Assembly: GCF_000003815.2 (NCBI RefSeq)
Contig: NC_049985.1
Span: forward strand, 3,926,157 to 3,990,156
Length of the DNA: 64,000 nt
Origin: Branchiostoma floridae
Lineage: Eukaryota; Chordata; Leptocardii; Amphioxiformes; Branchiostomatidae
Reading direction: 5' to 3'
The notes under the pieces are model-generated. The model did no database searches. It was given only the letters and a program-made list of their open reading frames with translations, and had not been told where the DNA came from. Below, piece by piece: positions 45,701 to 53,500 of this stretch; position 1 is the stretch's first letter; the number at the start of each line of letters is the position of its first letter. Made by a program: the position numbers and the translations under genes.

Positions 45701-47116
45701 GTCGCGCCTAAACAACTACAAGTCACAGATACTTCAGGCCGCCAGCGCCAAGAACATGGACCCTGCCGTCATCGCCGCCATCATCAGCCGCGAGACGCGC
45801 GCAGGCGCAGCACTGGCCCCCGACGGAACAGGGGATAATGGGAACGGATTCGGGCTCATGCAGGTGTGTGAGAGGTGTAGTGTGCACTTAGCTTGGGTCT
45901 TGTTTGGAAGAGTAGTTCACATTGTTTGACCTCTGAACATATTATAGCAATGAGATATAGGGGATAACAGGACAAACTCCACAGAAATTGGGGAGTTGAA
46001 CACACAGTTTCAGCTCTGGCGGTAAGATGACTTCATATAGCCGTCATGACGTCATATCTGATTGGCCGAATACTGACTTCTTTCACTGGCATATTTGACT
46101 ACATTTTTGACTGTCGGATTGCTGACGATCCGCTTGCTCAGAACACGTGACCTTACAGACGTGTGATGTGAGCAAGGGGTCAAAAGTGGCTGGAAGTCGG
46201 CATCGACCCCCGTCTTATTTTTGTTTTTACACGTCCAGGTGGATCATTGTTACCTCGTGTGATGTGAACAACGGGTCAAAGGTGGTTCGGAGTCGGTGTT
46301 GACCCCCGTCTTATTTTTGTTTTGTTTTTACTCTGCTTTCAGGTGGACTACCGCTACCACACCCCAGCAGGCGGCCCGTACAGCACCGAGCACATGATGC
46401 AGGGAACTCAGATCCTCATCGACACCATCAACTGCGTCAGGCAGAGACATCCTGGCTGGACCGCCGAGATGGCCCTCAAGGGTCCGTCTTACTTGTTTTG
46501 TTTTTATCAAAATGACATAGCACGAGCGATAGTCTGATTTGCATAGAGGACTCGTATAACGCTGTAACATTGTACAGCGTGCTTAGATATCGATGTTACA
46601 AAGTTTTAAAGATCGACCAACGCTGATTTATTTGATTGAAATTAGTACTTACGACAGAAGACAGTCAAACACCTTTGCCGAAAAGACAAAAATGCTCAGC
46701 TGGGAGTAGCTATGATCATATTACATGGAGAAAAACCAATTACGATGAGAGGAATTACTGCAAGTACTGTTATCTTTTCAGCTATTTGCAGCAAATATAC
46801 AAAAGTAGCGGTCTCCTCTCTCAGCACTGGGCGCCAGTGCTGAAGAATTTTCAGCACTGGAAGTCCAGTGCTGAGGGAGCTTCAGCACTGGAACAAGGCC
46901 GTTCAGCACTGGAAAACCAATGCGGAACCCGCTACTTTTGTACACTTGCCTATTTGCAAATATTACTCCTTCGTATTTTCAGGCGGAATTTCCGGGTACA
47001 ACGCCGGGTGCGGTAACGTGCAGACGTACGCCGGGATGGACGTGAACACCACAGGCGACGACTACGCCAATGACGTCGTCGCGCGCGCCCAGTGGCTGAA
47101 AGCACATGGATTTTAG
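36522..47116 (+). CDS. Goose-type lysozyme C with four eight-cysteine modules and mucin-like linkers
   Basis: Fifteen coding exons give 560 residues: 36522-36567, 36878-36974, 39196-39299, 39923-40069, 40526-40555, 41007-41186, 41670-41729, 42279-42461, 42857-42904, 43208-43390, 44087-44137, 45126-45206, 45664-45863, 46343-46481 and 46983-47116. The signal peptide is [15 protein letters not shown]. Cysteine modules are coded by exons 2+3, 6, 8 and 10, each with the pattern C-x(12)-C-x5-C-x9-C-x8-CC-x2-C-x4-C. Exons 4, 5, 7, 9 and 11 are Thr/Pro-rich linkers expected to be O-glycosylated. The last four exons code a complete GH23 lysozyme domain with Glu 447 and Asp 461 and 472. Nearly all module borders are phase 1. 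Only module 1 is split by an intron. Inferred role: mucin-like secreted lysozyme that holds peptidoglycan or mucus through its repeated modules. AATAAA lies near 47175. Confidence 0.9.
36600..36752. repeat. (TG)n microsatellite in intron 1 of lysozyme C
   Basis: Interrupted TG/GTGC repeats. Frames here are artefacts. Confidence 0.85.
37068..37948. mobile_element. Mariner-like composite inverted-repeat element, copy B
   Basis: It is the reverse-orientation twin of 20437-21325, with the same TACGAGGGGGGTTCAATAAG ends and nested inner pair. It lies in the gained intron of lysozyme C. Confidence 0.75.
38067..39095 (+). repeat. 20-bp minisatellite, about 50 units
   Basis: Unit TCTATATCTCTGTTATGTAT with variants (TTTATATC, ATATAC, ATCCC). 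Because 20 is not a multiple of 3, each frame reads the same 20-residue cycle, and all three forward frames are open over hundreds of codons. This explains the 385-, 427- and 274-residue frames here; they are not genes. The unit resembles CCACTGTTATACTCCTATCT of the retroelement tail copy near 500, so it may have grown out of that sequence. Confidence 0.9.
39096..39193 (+). mobile_element. Retroelement 3' tail ending in (CAAA)n
   Basis: CATGACCTCAGTGAAAAGCG, TTTCATGAATAAAC and AAAGTTCAAACAAACAAAC match the copy at 505-598. The tail runs into the acceptor of lysozyme C exon 3. Confidence 0.6.
39405..39830 (+). promoter_or_regulatory. Two promoter-block copies inside a lysozyme C intron, split by a MITE
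   Basis: A partial copy (ATTATCTACAGCAAAAAATA to TGTTTGCAGTGAATATATG, 39409-39475) and a fuller one (CAGCAAACAATGACATGCAC to GGGACGTTTCC, 39690-39800) resemble the upstream blocks at 29050 and 35410. Whether they act as an alternative promoter for the downstream exons is unknown. Confidence 0.45.
39484..39688. mobile_element. MITE with TACTGTAAATGC ends
   Basis: TACTGTAAATGCATTTAAG at the left is matched by GCATTTACAGTA at the right. Inner arms CGCGGTTGGCTTAAT and AAACCACCGCGAAC are partly inverted. About 200 bp. Confidence 0.55.
40815..40982. repeat. (TG)n microsatellite before a lysozyme C module exon
   Basis: Interrupted TG/TGC repeats end ~25 bases before the acceptor of exon 41007-41186. 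Long frames through it are artefacts. Confidence 0.8.
41227..41452. mobile_element. MITE with ACCCCTGTCACAT ends, copy 2
   Basis: TACCCCTGTCACATTTGGCG opens and ATAATGTGACAGGGGTA closes. Same body as 20097-20330. It sits in the intron after module exon 41007-41186 and is absent from the paralogous intron after 42461. Confidence 0.7.
41995..42215. mobile_element. Palindromic MITE
   Basis: AACTTTGTTCCAACACAAAA, GTTTTCGGTCATCTCACTAA and CGTCAGATATCTGATT are mirrored by AAATCAGAAATCTGACG, GACGAGACCGACCGAAAA and TCTGTTGGAAGAAAGTT. Related ends appear near 22990-23050. Confidence 0.6.
42970..43105. mobile_element. Hairpin MITE (GCTGGTATCCAGCCGTATTA family)
   Basis: CCCGAGTCTCTTCTGTCCTC is followed by its inverted match GAGGACAGAAGAGACTCGGG, and the outer ends are also inverted. 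Related to 13515-13935. Confidence 0.65.
43605..44065 (+). pseudogene. LINE remnant: C-terminal zinc-binding tail of a reverse-transcriptase protein
   Basis: The 126-codon frame 43622-44005 carries [20 protein letters not shown], the C-x2-C-x8-H-x4-C arrangement commonly found after reverse transcriptase in LINE proteins. It is followed by AATAAAGGTCTTCATTCATT, a simple-repeat tail. No RT core precedes it, so this is a 5'-truncated copy in an intron of lysozyme C. Confidence 0.65.
44155..44546. mobile_element. MITE with ~148-bp terminal inverted repeats
   Basis: TCATATAGTAAGGTTCTTTT at the left and its inverse at the right begin arms that stay nearly perfectly complementary through CTTATAGCCGATGTAGGTGG and GCAGCAGCAAG. 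The loop is ~95 bp. Intron of lysozyme C. Confidence 0.8.
45391..45547. mobile_element. MULE-like MITE (TCTCCAAGCAGA family), copy 2
   Basis: ATCTCCAAGCAGATCCTACG opens and CTTAGGATCTGTTTAGAGAT closes with decay. AAGTCAT is present near both borders. Confidence 0.6.
46145..46330 (+). repeat. Tandem pair of the GGGTCAAAGGTGG repeat
   Basis: GTGATGTGAGCAAGGGGTCA and GTGATGTGAACAACGGGTCA start two ~65-bp copies, both ending in GACCCCCGTCTTATTTTTG. A third relative is at 58300-58365, and a reverse-orientation one near 24490-24545. Confidence 0.6.
46785..46975 (+). repeat. Short hairpin array of CAGCACTGG / CCAGTGCTG, copy 1
   Basis: At least six alternating CAGCACTGG and CCAGTGCTG words lie within ~120 bp and are flanked by AAAAGTAGCGG and CCCGCTACTTTTGT. 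A longer copy in reverse orientation is at 51165-51400. Confidence 0.65.
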
Positions 47117-47311
47117 GTTCCACGGGGTCAAATATATTTTGGAGGTCCACGTTATCTATGGCGGAAAGAAAAGATCAAATAAATCTCTTGAACTAAATTG
47201 TTCTCGGTAGTCTTCTTAAGTTGTCATGAAGTCCTTGCAATGTGGCGGCGTAACCGCGAAACTAACGTGATCTCAACTAATGTGGTACATTCTATTACTT
47301 ATCTGGTCCAT

Positions 47312-47798
47312 TTAAGGTCTCATTGATGAGTTTCTTCTTCCCATAGACTTCTATGTATTAATTCGTGGTTTAAATGGGCGCGTTCATAATGAAGCTACGT
47401 GAAATTTCAGCAGATTTTTCATTCTATGTCGAGCACATTTACCCTATATCGTGGGAAAAAATTGCCAATGTAAACTATACGTAGGAACTTTTTTTATAGC
47501 AATTACAAACTACGATTAGTCAATCCCCACAAAAGGCATTTTTTCGCTGCTATTGTACAACCGCACCACTCAGAACCCACGACTGTGTACCTCCGACCTA
47601 GCGCGCGGCTGCAAAACTTTACCTGCCAATTTCTTCAGTTACAAATAAGATTTCACCAATCTAACTTTTGAGATCAGTTCCGCTGGCTAAAAGGGAATTT
47701 CTCACCGCTAAAAACATGCGTCCTTGCAGCCGTTCATTTTTGGCTTGGATCTCTTTTAGGGTCCCCACTAGCGGAGTAATACATCAATGAGACCTTAA
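47312..47798. mobile_element. TTAA-flanked inverted-repeat element
   Basis: TTAAGGTCTCATTGATG at the left and CATCAATGAGACCTTAA at the right. TTAA borders fit a piggyBac-type target duplication. No coding frame inside. It lies just downstream of lysozyme C. Confidence 0.55.
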
Positions 47799-47999
47799 GG
47801 ACGCCTTATAATATGTTTTGACATTGAAATCTTAAGGCTACTACTTTTAAGGCTGTGTGGGCAGTGGGCTGTTGTCAAATGTGTCTACTGCGCACAGCAT
47901 TGGAGGCGGAGCCCATTTCCCTCTCTTTCCGCCGCCTTTAACCCCCCCCCCCCCCAAACTGAAGTCCTTTAGCATTTACACCAGTCTGGAAAATTGTGT

Positions 48000-48110
48000 A
48001 AATTGCCTTTCCCAAGGTAAAACATCGATGGCATGTCAGGGGATATGAACCCAGGACCTCTGGATTCTGGGTCAAACGCCTTAACCGTGATACTGACACG
48101 AAGCAAATGC
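48000..48110 (-). mobile_element. SINE fragment, reverse orientation
   Basis: In reverse, GTTAAGGCGTTTGACCCAGA and CTGGGTTCATATCCCCTGA resemble tRNA A- and B-box regions. It is short and decayed. Confidence 0.4.
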
Positions 48111-48392
48111 GTTGTCGATATGATTCAGTTTACAGAGGAATTAGTATTTTAATAACTTACATTTCCTGCTCAGTATACTTTTTTTGATAAAGCGACACAA
48201 AATTTGCAATGCTGCACACCATAACACGATATTTTGCCCCCTTTTCTTTGCCTAGTGACCATCCTTGCTCAGAAGTTACGGGCATTAAACATATACATTA
48301 GGTTAACAAAATGAAGAGGGCTACAACTGCACTCTTACAACAGGTTGGAAACAGTTTCCAACCCAAATGAAACAAACGTATAAAGAACATTG

Positions 48393-49748
48393 TCATCCGC
48401 GGAAGAACTTGACAGACTGAAGACAATCAGAAACGACCAGATGTCCGTCGTGAGACAGCGCCAGGCCCCCTGGATGAAGCAGTCCGTGTTCGTCCCGTGT
48501 CAGCACGTGCCTGATAAACGCGCCGTCCGGACTGAACAGGGAAACGCGATGGTTGTAGGTTTCAGCCACGATGATGTTATCGTCACTGTCCGTGATTACA
48601 CCGGAGGGGTAGTTCAGCTGACCAGGTTCGAACCCAAATGACCCGGATGTAAAGAGATGACGACCGGCGGGGTCAAATATCTTCACGTCATGGTTGTCAT
48701 GGTCACTGACGATGATTTGGTTACTGCTGTTAACGACGACATGGAGGAACGGTCCCAGCTGCTGCTGAACTTGACCTTTGTCCCCAAACTTCAGCATGAC
48801 GTCACCACTGCGACTGAGTACGAAAACCTGGTACCCGATAGTGACGATGATGCGTCCCAAACCGTCAACAGCGATACCTTTCGTAGTTTTATCTGTCTCT
48901 GCAGCCCCTGTCACCTGGATGATACGTAACTCCCTCCCCTGTTTGTCCAGTACGTGAATCCTGTGTCCGTCTCCTGTCACCAACAGCTCACCGTTTGTCA
49001 GTGCAGCCACACACTCTGGCATGAACCACAGATCGACCTTCTTCCTGAAGGAACCATCTTTGTCAAGAATTTTCAGCCCCGAGTTGTTGATTTCAGTCAC
49101 CACAATGTCTCCCTCCGCGGTAACAGCAAGCGGGTACGGAGTGCTAAACTGTACATCTCCACTGCCCCCCTCTCTAACGGTTTTGATGTGTTTTAGATTC
49201 GCACCTGCGATCCGTACGTTCGATCGCACCTGCCTGATTTGGGATGAGCGTAAAGATGTTCTAACCCGGGCGTCGTCCGTGGCAACTTGGTCAGCTTGCG
49301 AGTCTTGGATGTTTACAACTATGTGGGACCTCGTCGCCTTGAACCGACCGTGGGTGTCGTTACACGTCTGACACAGGTAGTCGGTACACTCCACACAGTA
49401 AAAGCTGGCCAAGTTCGCAGCCTCGCAAGCCGTACAACTACTAAAGGGGATTCCATCCTCCCTCGCCTCGGGCTTCTCCTCCTTCGGCTGTTGTTGTAGA
49501 ATGTCGCGCAGTTTGCCAACGAGGAAGTTGGACTTCAGCCCCTGGACGCCATTCTCCGTGAGGGGCACGTCCTGTCGGCATGTCGGACAGTCCAGTTTCC
49601 CTACCGGCTCTGTGGCCAGGAGCCTCTCCAAACACGGCTGGCAGAAGGTGTGAAGACACGGCAGCATCTTAGGCTGCTTTAAGTCTTCCAAACACTCATG
49701 GCAGACGAGAAATTCGTCTTTGATATCGCTGATTACGTTGGACACCAT
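48393..49748 (-). CDS. TRIM-NHL protein (RING, B-box, NHL propeller), single exon
   Basis: The start is placed at Met 49748 (MVSNVISDIKDEF); the longer frame begins with a GTG codon, which is not an animal start. The protein has 451 residues. A C3HC4 RING (C16, C19, C31, H33, C36, C39, C54, C57) is followed by a B-box-like segment at about 105-140 (CTACEAANLASFYCVEC). A short linker leads to NHL repeats from ~190 to the end (PYPLAVTAEGDIVVTEINN, GLDPAGRHLF-like blades, NYPSGVITDSDDNIIVAETY). RING proteins of this class are E3 ubiquitin ligases, and the NHL propeller binds RNA or protein. No clear coiled coil is seen. Intronless TRIM genes are common in lancelets. A frameshifted fragment of a related 5' end lies upstream at 49985-50101. 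Confidence 0.92.
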   Translation of the reverse strand: MVSNVISDIKDEFLVCHECLEDLKQPKMLPCLHTFCQPCLERLLATEPVGKLDCPTCRQDVPLTENGVQGLKSNFLVGKLRDILQQQPKEEKPEAREDGIPFSSCTACEAANLASFYCVECTDYLCQTCNDTHGRFKATRSHIVVNIQDSQADQVATDDARVRTSLRSSQIRQVRSNVRIAGANLKHIKTVREGGSGDVQFSTPYPLAVTAEGDIVVTEINNSGLKILDKDGSFRKKVDLWFMPECVAALTNGELLVTGDGHRIHVLDKQGRELRIIQVTGAAETDKTTKGIAVDGLGRIIVTIGYQVFVLSRSGDVMLKFGDKGQVQQQLGPFLHVVVNSSNQIIVSDHDNHDVKIFDPAGRHLFTSGSFGFEPGQLNYPSGVITDSDDNIIVAETYNHRVSLFSPDGAFIRHVLTRDEHGLLHPGGLALSHDGHLVVSDCLQSVKFFRG

Positions 49749-49984
49749 GTTCAGTACCAAGTACTCGTGAAAATACGGACTTTGACACACCCATTAAAGC
49801 CTCAGAAGTGGACACCGTGAAAAGCCTTGAGGTGTCCTTGAGCGTTTGTATTGATGTTTACCATTTAACACTGGTGTTTACACAATCCCACGCTGACTGG
49901 GGTCAATCAAGGAGAATGAACCTTTTTCAACCTCCTTGGAATAATGACCCCCCTCCCCTACCTAATATATACACAGGTGTGACC

Positions 49985-50101
49985 CCATCTTATACATGGA
50001 CGACGTCCATGGGAACCCCGAACTGCTCGAAGTCCCCAAAGCACACCCGGCAGACGAGAAATTCGTCTTTAATATATCGTTGATTGCGTTGGTCGCCATG
50101 T
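49985..50101 (-). pseudogene. Frameshifted fragment of a second TRIM RING start
   Basis: The minus strand from 50101 reads MATNAIND, then, after a two-base shift, KDEFLVCRVCFGDFEQ. This parallels MVSNVISD and KDEFLVCHECLEDLKQ of the TRIM-NHL gene. The flanking 5' sequence (TTTGACACATCCACTGAAGC) also matches that of the intact gene. The frame ends soon after the first zinc pair. Confidence 0.65.
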
Positions 50102-50170
50102 TTACCAGGTACTAAGTATGCACTTTGACACATCCACTGAAGCTTCCGAAGCGGTCAAAGTGAAAATGTT

Positions 50171-50594
50171 TACCATGTTACATCGCTTTAGAACGTCCCA
50201 TTCTAGGTGTTTGTAGGGCGTTTAGACCCATTGTTAATAGGACGCTTCACTGATGGTATGGGGTCATGGAACTGGTTTTCGGACAACTGGGTGGCGCATT
50301 CAATTTTGCCGAATGCATTTTCGAGCGCCTCGTTCACGAAAGGATAAAATCATCAATATCAAAAAGAAAAAAAAAACTGAAAACAGAGAAAAATATACAT
50401 TTAGAAATCAAATCGTAATCATTAGACATGTTTATTACCAGTCATGTCTAAATTTTAATGACTGGGATATTTTTGGAGATCGGAGGTCTTATATAATCAC
50501 AATTCTGAAATTATGGAGCAAAAAAAATATTACAACAGGACAAAAACCATGGTGTATGGTATATAAACGACACGTGCATGTTTTAAAGGCCGGT
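50171..50594. other. Spacer with a ~65-bp repeat shared with the ENaC intron
   Basis: ACAATTCTGAAATTATGGAG onward (50500-50562) recurs at about 51588-51650. No other feature recognised. Confidence 0.45.
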
Positions 50595-53500
50595 CTAAAA
50601 TTCTTCAGTGTTGGGATTTAATGTCTTGACTCGGTTTTTGCAGCAGCACGAAGTTCCCTTCTTCAGCAGAAACTCAAGGAACTCGATAATAGTGATGACG
50701 CTCGCGCCCAGGAACAGCCCCAACTGGCCACCAAGGTCACCTAGGGGTGGGGGGAACGAGTAAAAGAGACACAAATCAATCAATTAATCTATAGACGATC
50801 ATAGGCACTTTTTTTTACTTTTATGTAATCATGCTGATGATCCTTACTTGTTTCAATACGCTGTTCATCTTGACAATGAATCTAATACGTACAAGAAGCA
50901 AGAATGAAGAAAATTAAGACAAATGTCTTGAGTTATCTGATACAAAACACGAGTAGAGAGGCATAGCAGAATGAATCGAGGCAAAATCAGGTAATGATAA
51001 GTTTAGAGTTAGAACGATGCATGGCGCTAGCGACAGCCTAAGTCGAAATAGAGGGACATAAGAGCAATGTAGATAAAAGTGATCGATGAGAAGAGAGAAA
51101 TTAGATGACAAAAAGTATTAGCCAAAATGTCATCTAGTATTACATTAAAAAAGAAAATTAAAGAAGGACCAAAAGTAGCAAGTATGCAAAAGTAACGGGT
51201 TCCGCACTGGTGTTTCAGTGCTGAATCAATGGTTCGAATCAGCCTCAGCACTGGGTTTTCCCAGTGCTGAAGAAACGTCAGCACTGGTTTTCCCGTGCTG
51301 AATGGCCTTGTTCCAGTGCTGAATCCAATGCGAGCACTGGTTTTCCAGTGCTGAACTGTCGTCAGCACTCAACTACCAGTGCTGAACTCCCGGCATATAA
51401 TACGGACTAACCAAGAAGTGCATTGGTGCTGATGGCTCTTCTCTGCTGCACAGTCTGCAGGTTCAGCTGCTGGTAGTAAATATCCAGCAGCACGATGTTA
51501 TCTCTGAAGGGGCAAAGGTCATGAGTAAGAGGTCAAAGGTCACAAGTGGGACAAACGTCATGGAGACATACAAGGAAAATCATGTTGCACAATTCTGGAA
51601 TTATGGAGCAAAAAAATATTATAACAGGACAGAAACCATGGTGTATGGTAAACTTTGAGAATAAAGAGAGGTCAGAGTTAACAGGGTAGAGGTCAAAGGG
51701 GCAGAACAAAGAGCACGACCAGCTACACATCATCATATACACTGCAGGACTAATACTTTAGTTGTTCTTCGGTCATGTTGAAGTATTCTGTGTAGAATTC
51801 CTTGGTGCTGGAGCTGGGCCAGCCTCCGTACGACACGGTGGCGGGATAGGCGGTGGCGCTGCAGGGGGTCGGGCAGTCACAGGTCTGCTTCCCGGACTTC
51901 AGCTCAGCTGGAAGAACAGGCCAACACAACAGAAAGTATCGACAAGAGCGTCTAAATTTGAGAGCTAACTGGTAAACCGTGACACAACGTGTTGTACATT
52001 TACGGTGCTCAATCTTAGCTCTACGAGGCCCAAAAACATATACGTTTTAGCTTATAAAAGACTCTAGACTCAGGTGTATCCTAATACTTTGTGGTGAGTT
52101 CTTCTCAAGCTCAAGGTTTGACTTTCTTCTAACAAATGCGTCATCAGGCAAAAATAAAAATAAAGCTTTTGTGTCGCCTTAGTTGTACATGCTGGACCTA
52201 TTCGATATAATATGGCTGCATTTGCAATATGACAAGCTAGTCTCAAGGCGGGGCTCCGTTCTACAGCAAACTACTATTCTATGCAAGCTCCCTTCCAGAA
52301 GTCTGTGAAGGATGCTAGCCTCACCCATGGTTGTTTTGACACACCCGGTGACGACAGACGGTTGGCAGTAGTCCAGCGTTCCCGGCATGCTCACGGTTCT
52401 ACAGCCGCACGCGTCGGCCACGTGACCAGCCCGGCACTCCAGCAGGCACCCCGTCTTGGTGTACCCGGAGTAGTACCGCAGGGTCCGCCCGGGCTCGCAC
52501 TTCCCCCACGGTGGAACCTCGTTTGTGTACTGCAGAAAGAGAAAATAGCACGTCTTCACAAATATATTTGAATACGATGCAATGGAAGGAAAGCGGATTG
52601 ATCTAAGGGCAGTGGGTACTCCAGCCCGCGTCAAGTTTGAATGACCAATTACGAAGAACACGTGACCTCATAGAAAAGAAAGACTAGGAGAAGTTAACAG
52701 AGAATGAAGGAACAGGCGAAGGAAGGGGGAAACGAGTTAAGGAACGATAGAAGGAAGGAAGGAAGGAAGGAAGGAAGGAAGGAAGGAAGGAAGGAAGGAA
52801 GGAAGGAAGGAAGGAAGGAAGGAAGGAAGGAAGGAAGGAAGGAAGGAAGGAAAGAAAGAAGGAAAGAAGGAAGGAAGGAAAAAGGAAAGGGAGGAAGTCA
52901 CGAAGAAAGAAAAAAAGGTACCTAGCCCCAACATCTGTCCCTACCTGTATCTTGCTAATGCTGGCGTAGGCGTGAGTTCCGGGCCCGACGGAGATGCCCT
53001 GGGTGTCCACAGTGGGCGGCTCGTTGGGGGAGTGGACTACGAACCTGATCCCGGCGTCCAGGTTACCCGTCAGGGCGTTCTCAGTGTACTCGTCCTGTGG
53101 CCACAACAACCGGCTTTGCTATCAATCATTCGATCGATCAATCAATGAATAAATTAATCAATCACCAAATAGCAATTACTCAAGCTACTGGACATTCTTT
53201 AATGATTTTGAAAACGGTCAAACGTTTCGGTGTCACTGTCAAAATGTAGCGAATGCAACCTGAAACGTCTATCCGTTTCCAAAATCATATCTCAGTATTT
53301 GCTTGAGTTACTGCACTGGTGTAGATGCTGAGATATTCATCGCACCTGTTGGATATTTATGGCCACCCGCAGGCCGTTCCCCACCCCCGCGATGGTCTGA
53401 TTTAGCGTCCCGCCTTCGTTGAACACCCAACAGATTCCAAACGACGTAAAAACGAGCGTGAAGTTCTGGAAATAAAGACAAATATTTCAAATTTTAAAAC

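Noticed and set aside
49749-49790. Extended N-terminus of the TRIM-NHL protein
   Set aside because: The longer frame would start at a GTG codon; Met at 49748 precedes the RING at the usual distance.
52704-53109. Lys/Glu-rich and Pro/Ser/Phe-rich proteins on opposite strands
   Set aside because: Both are readings of the (GGAA)n microsatellite.
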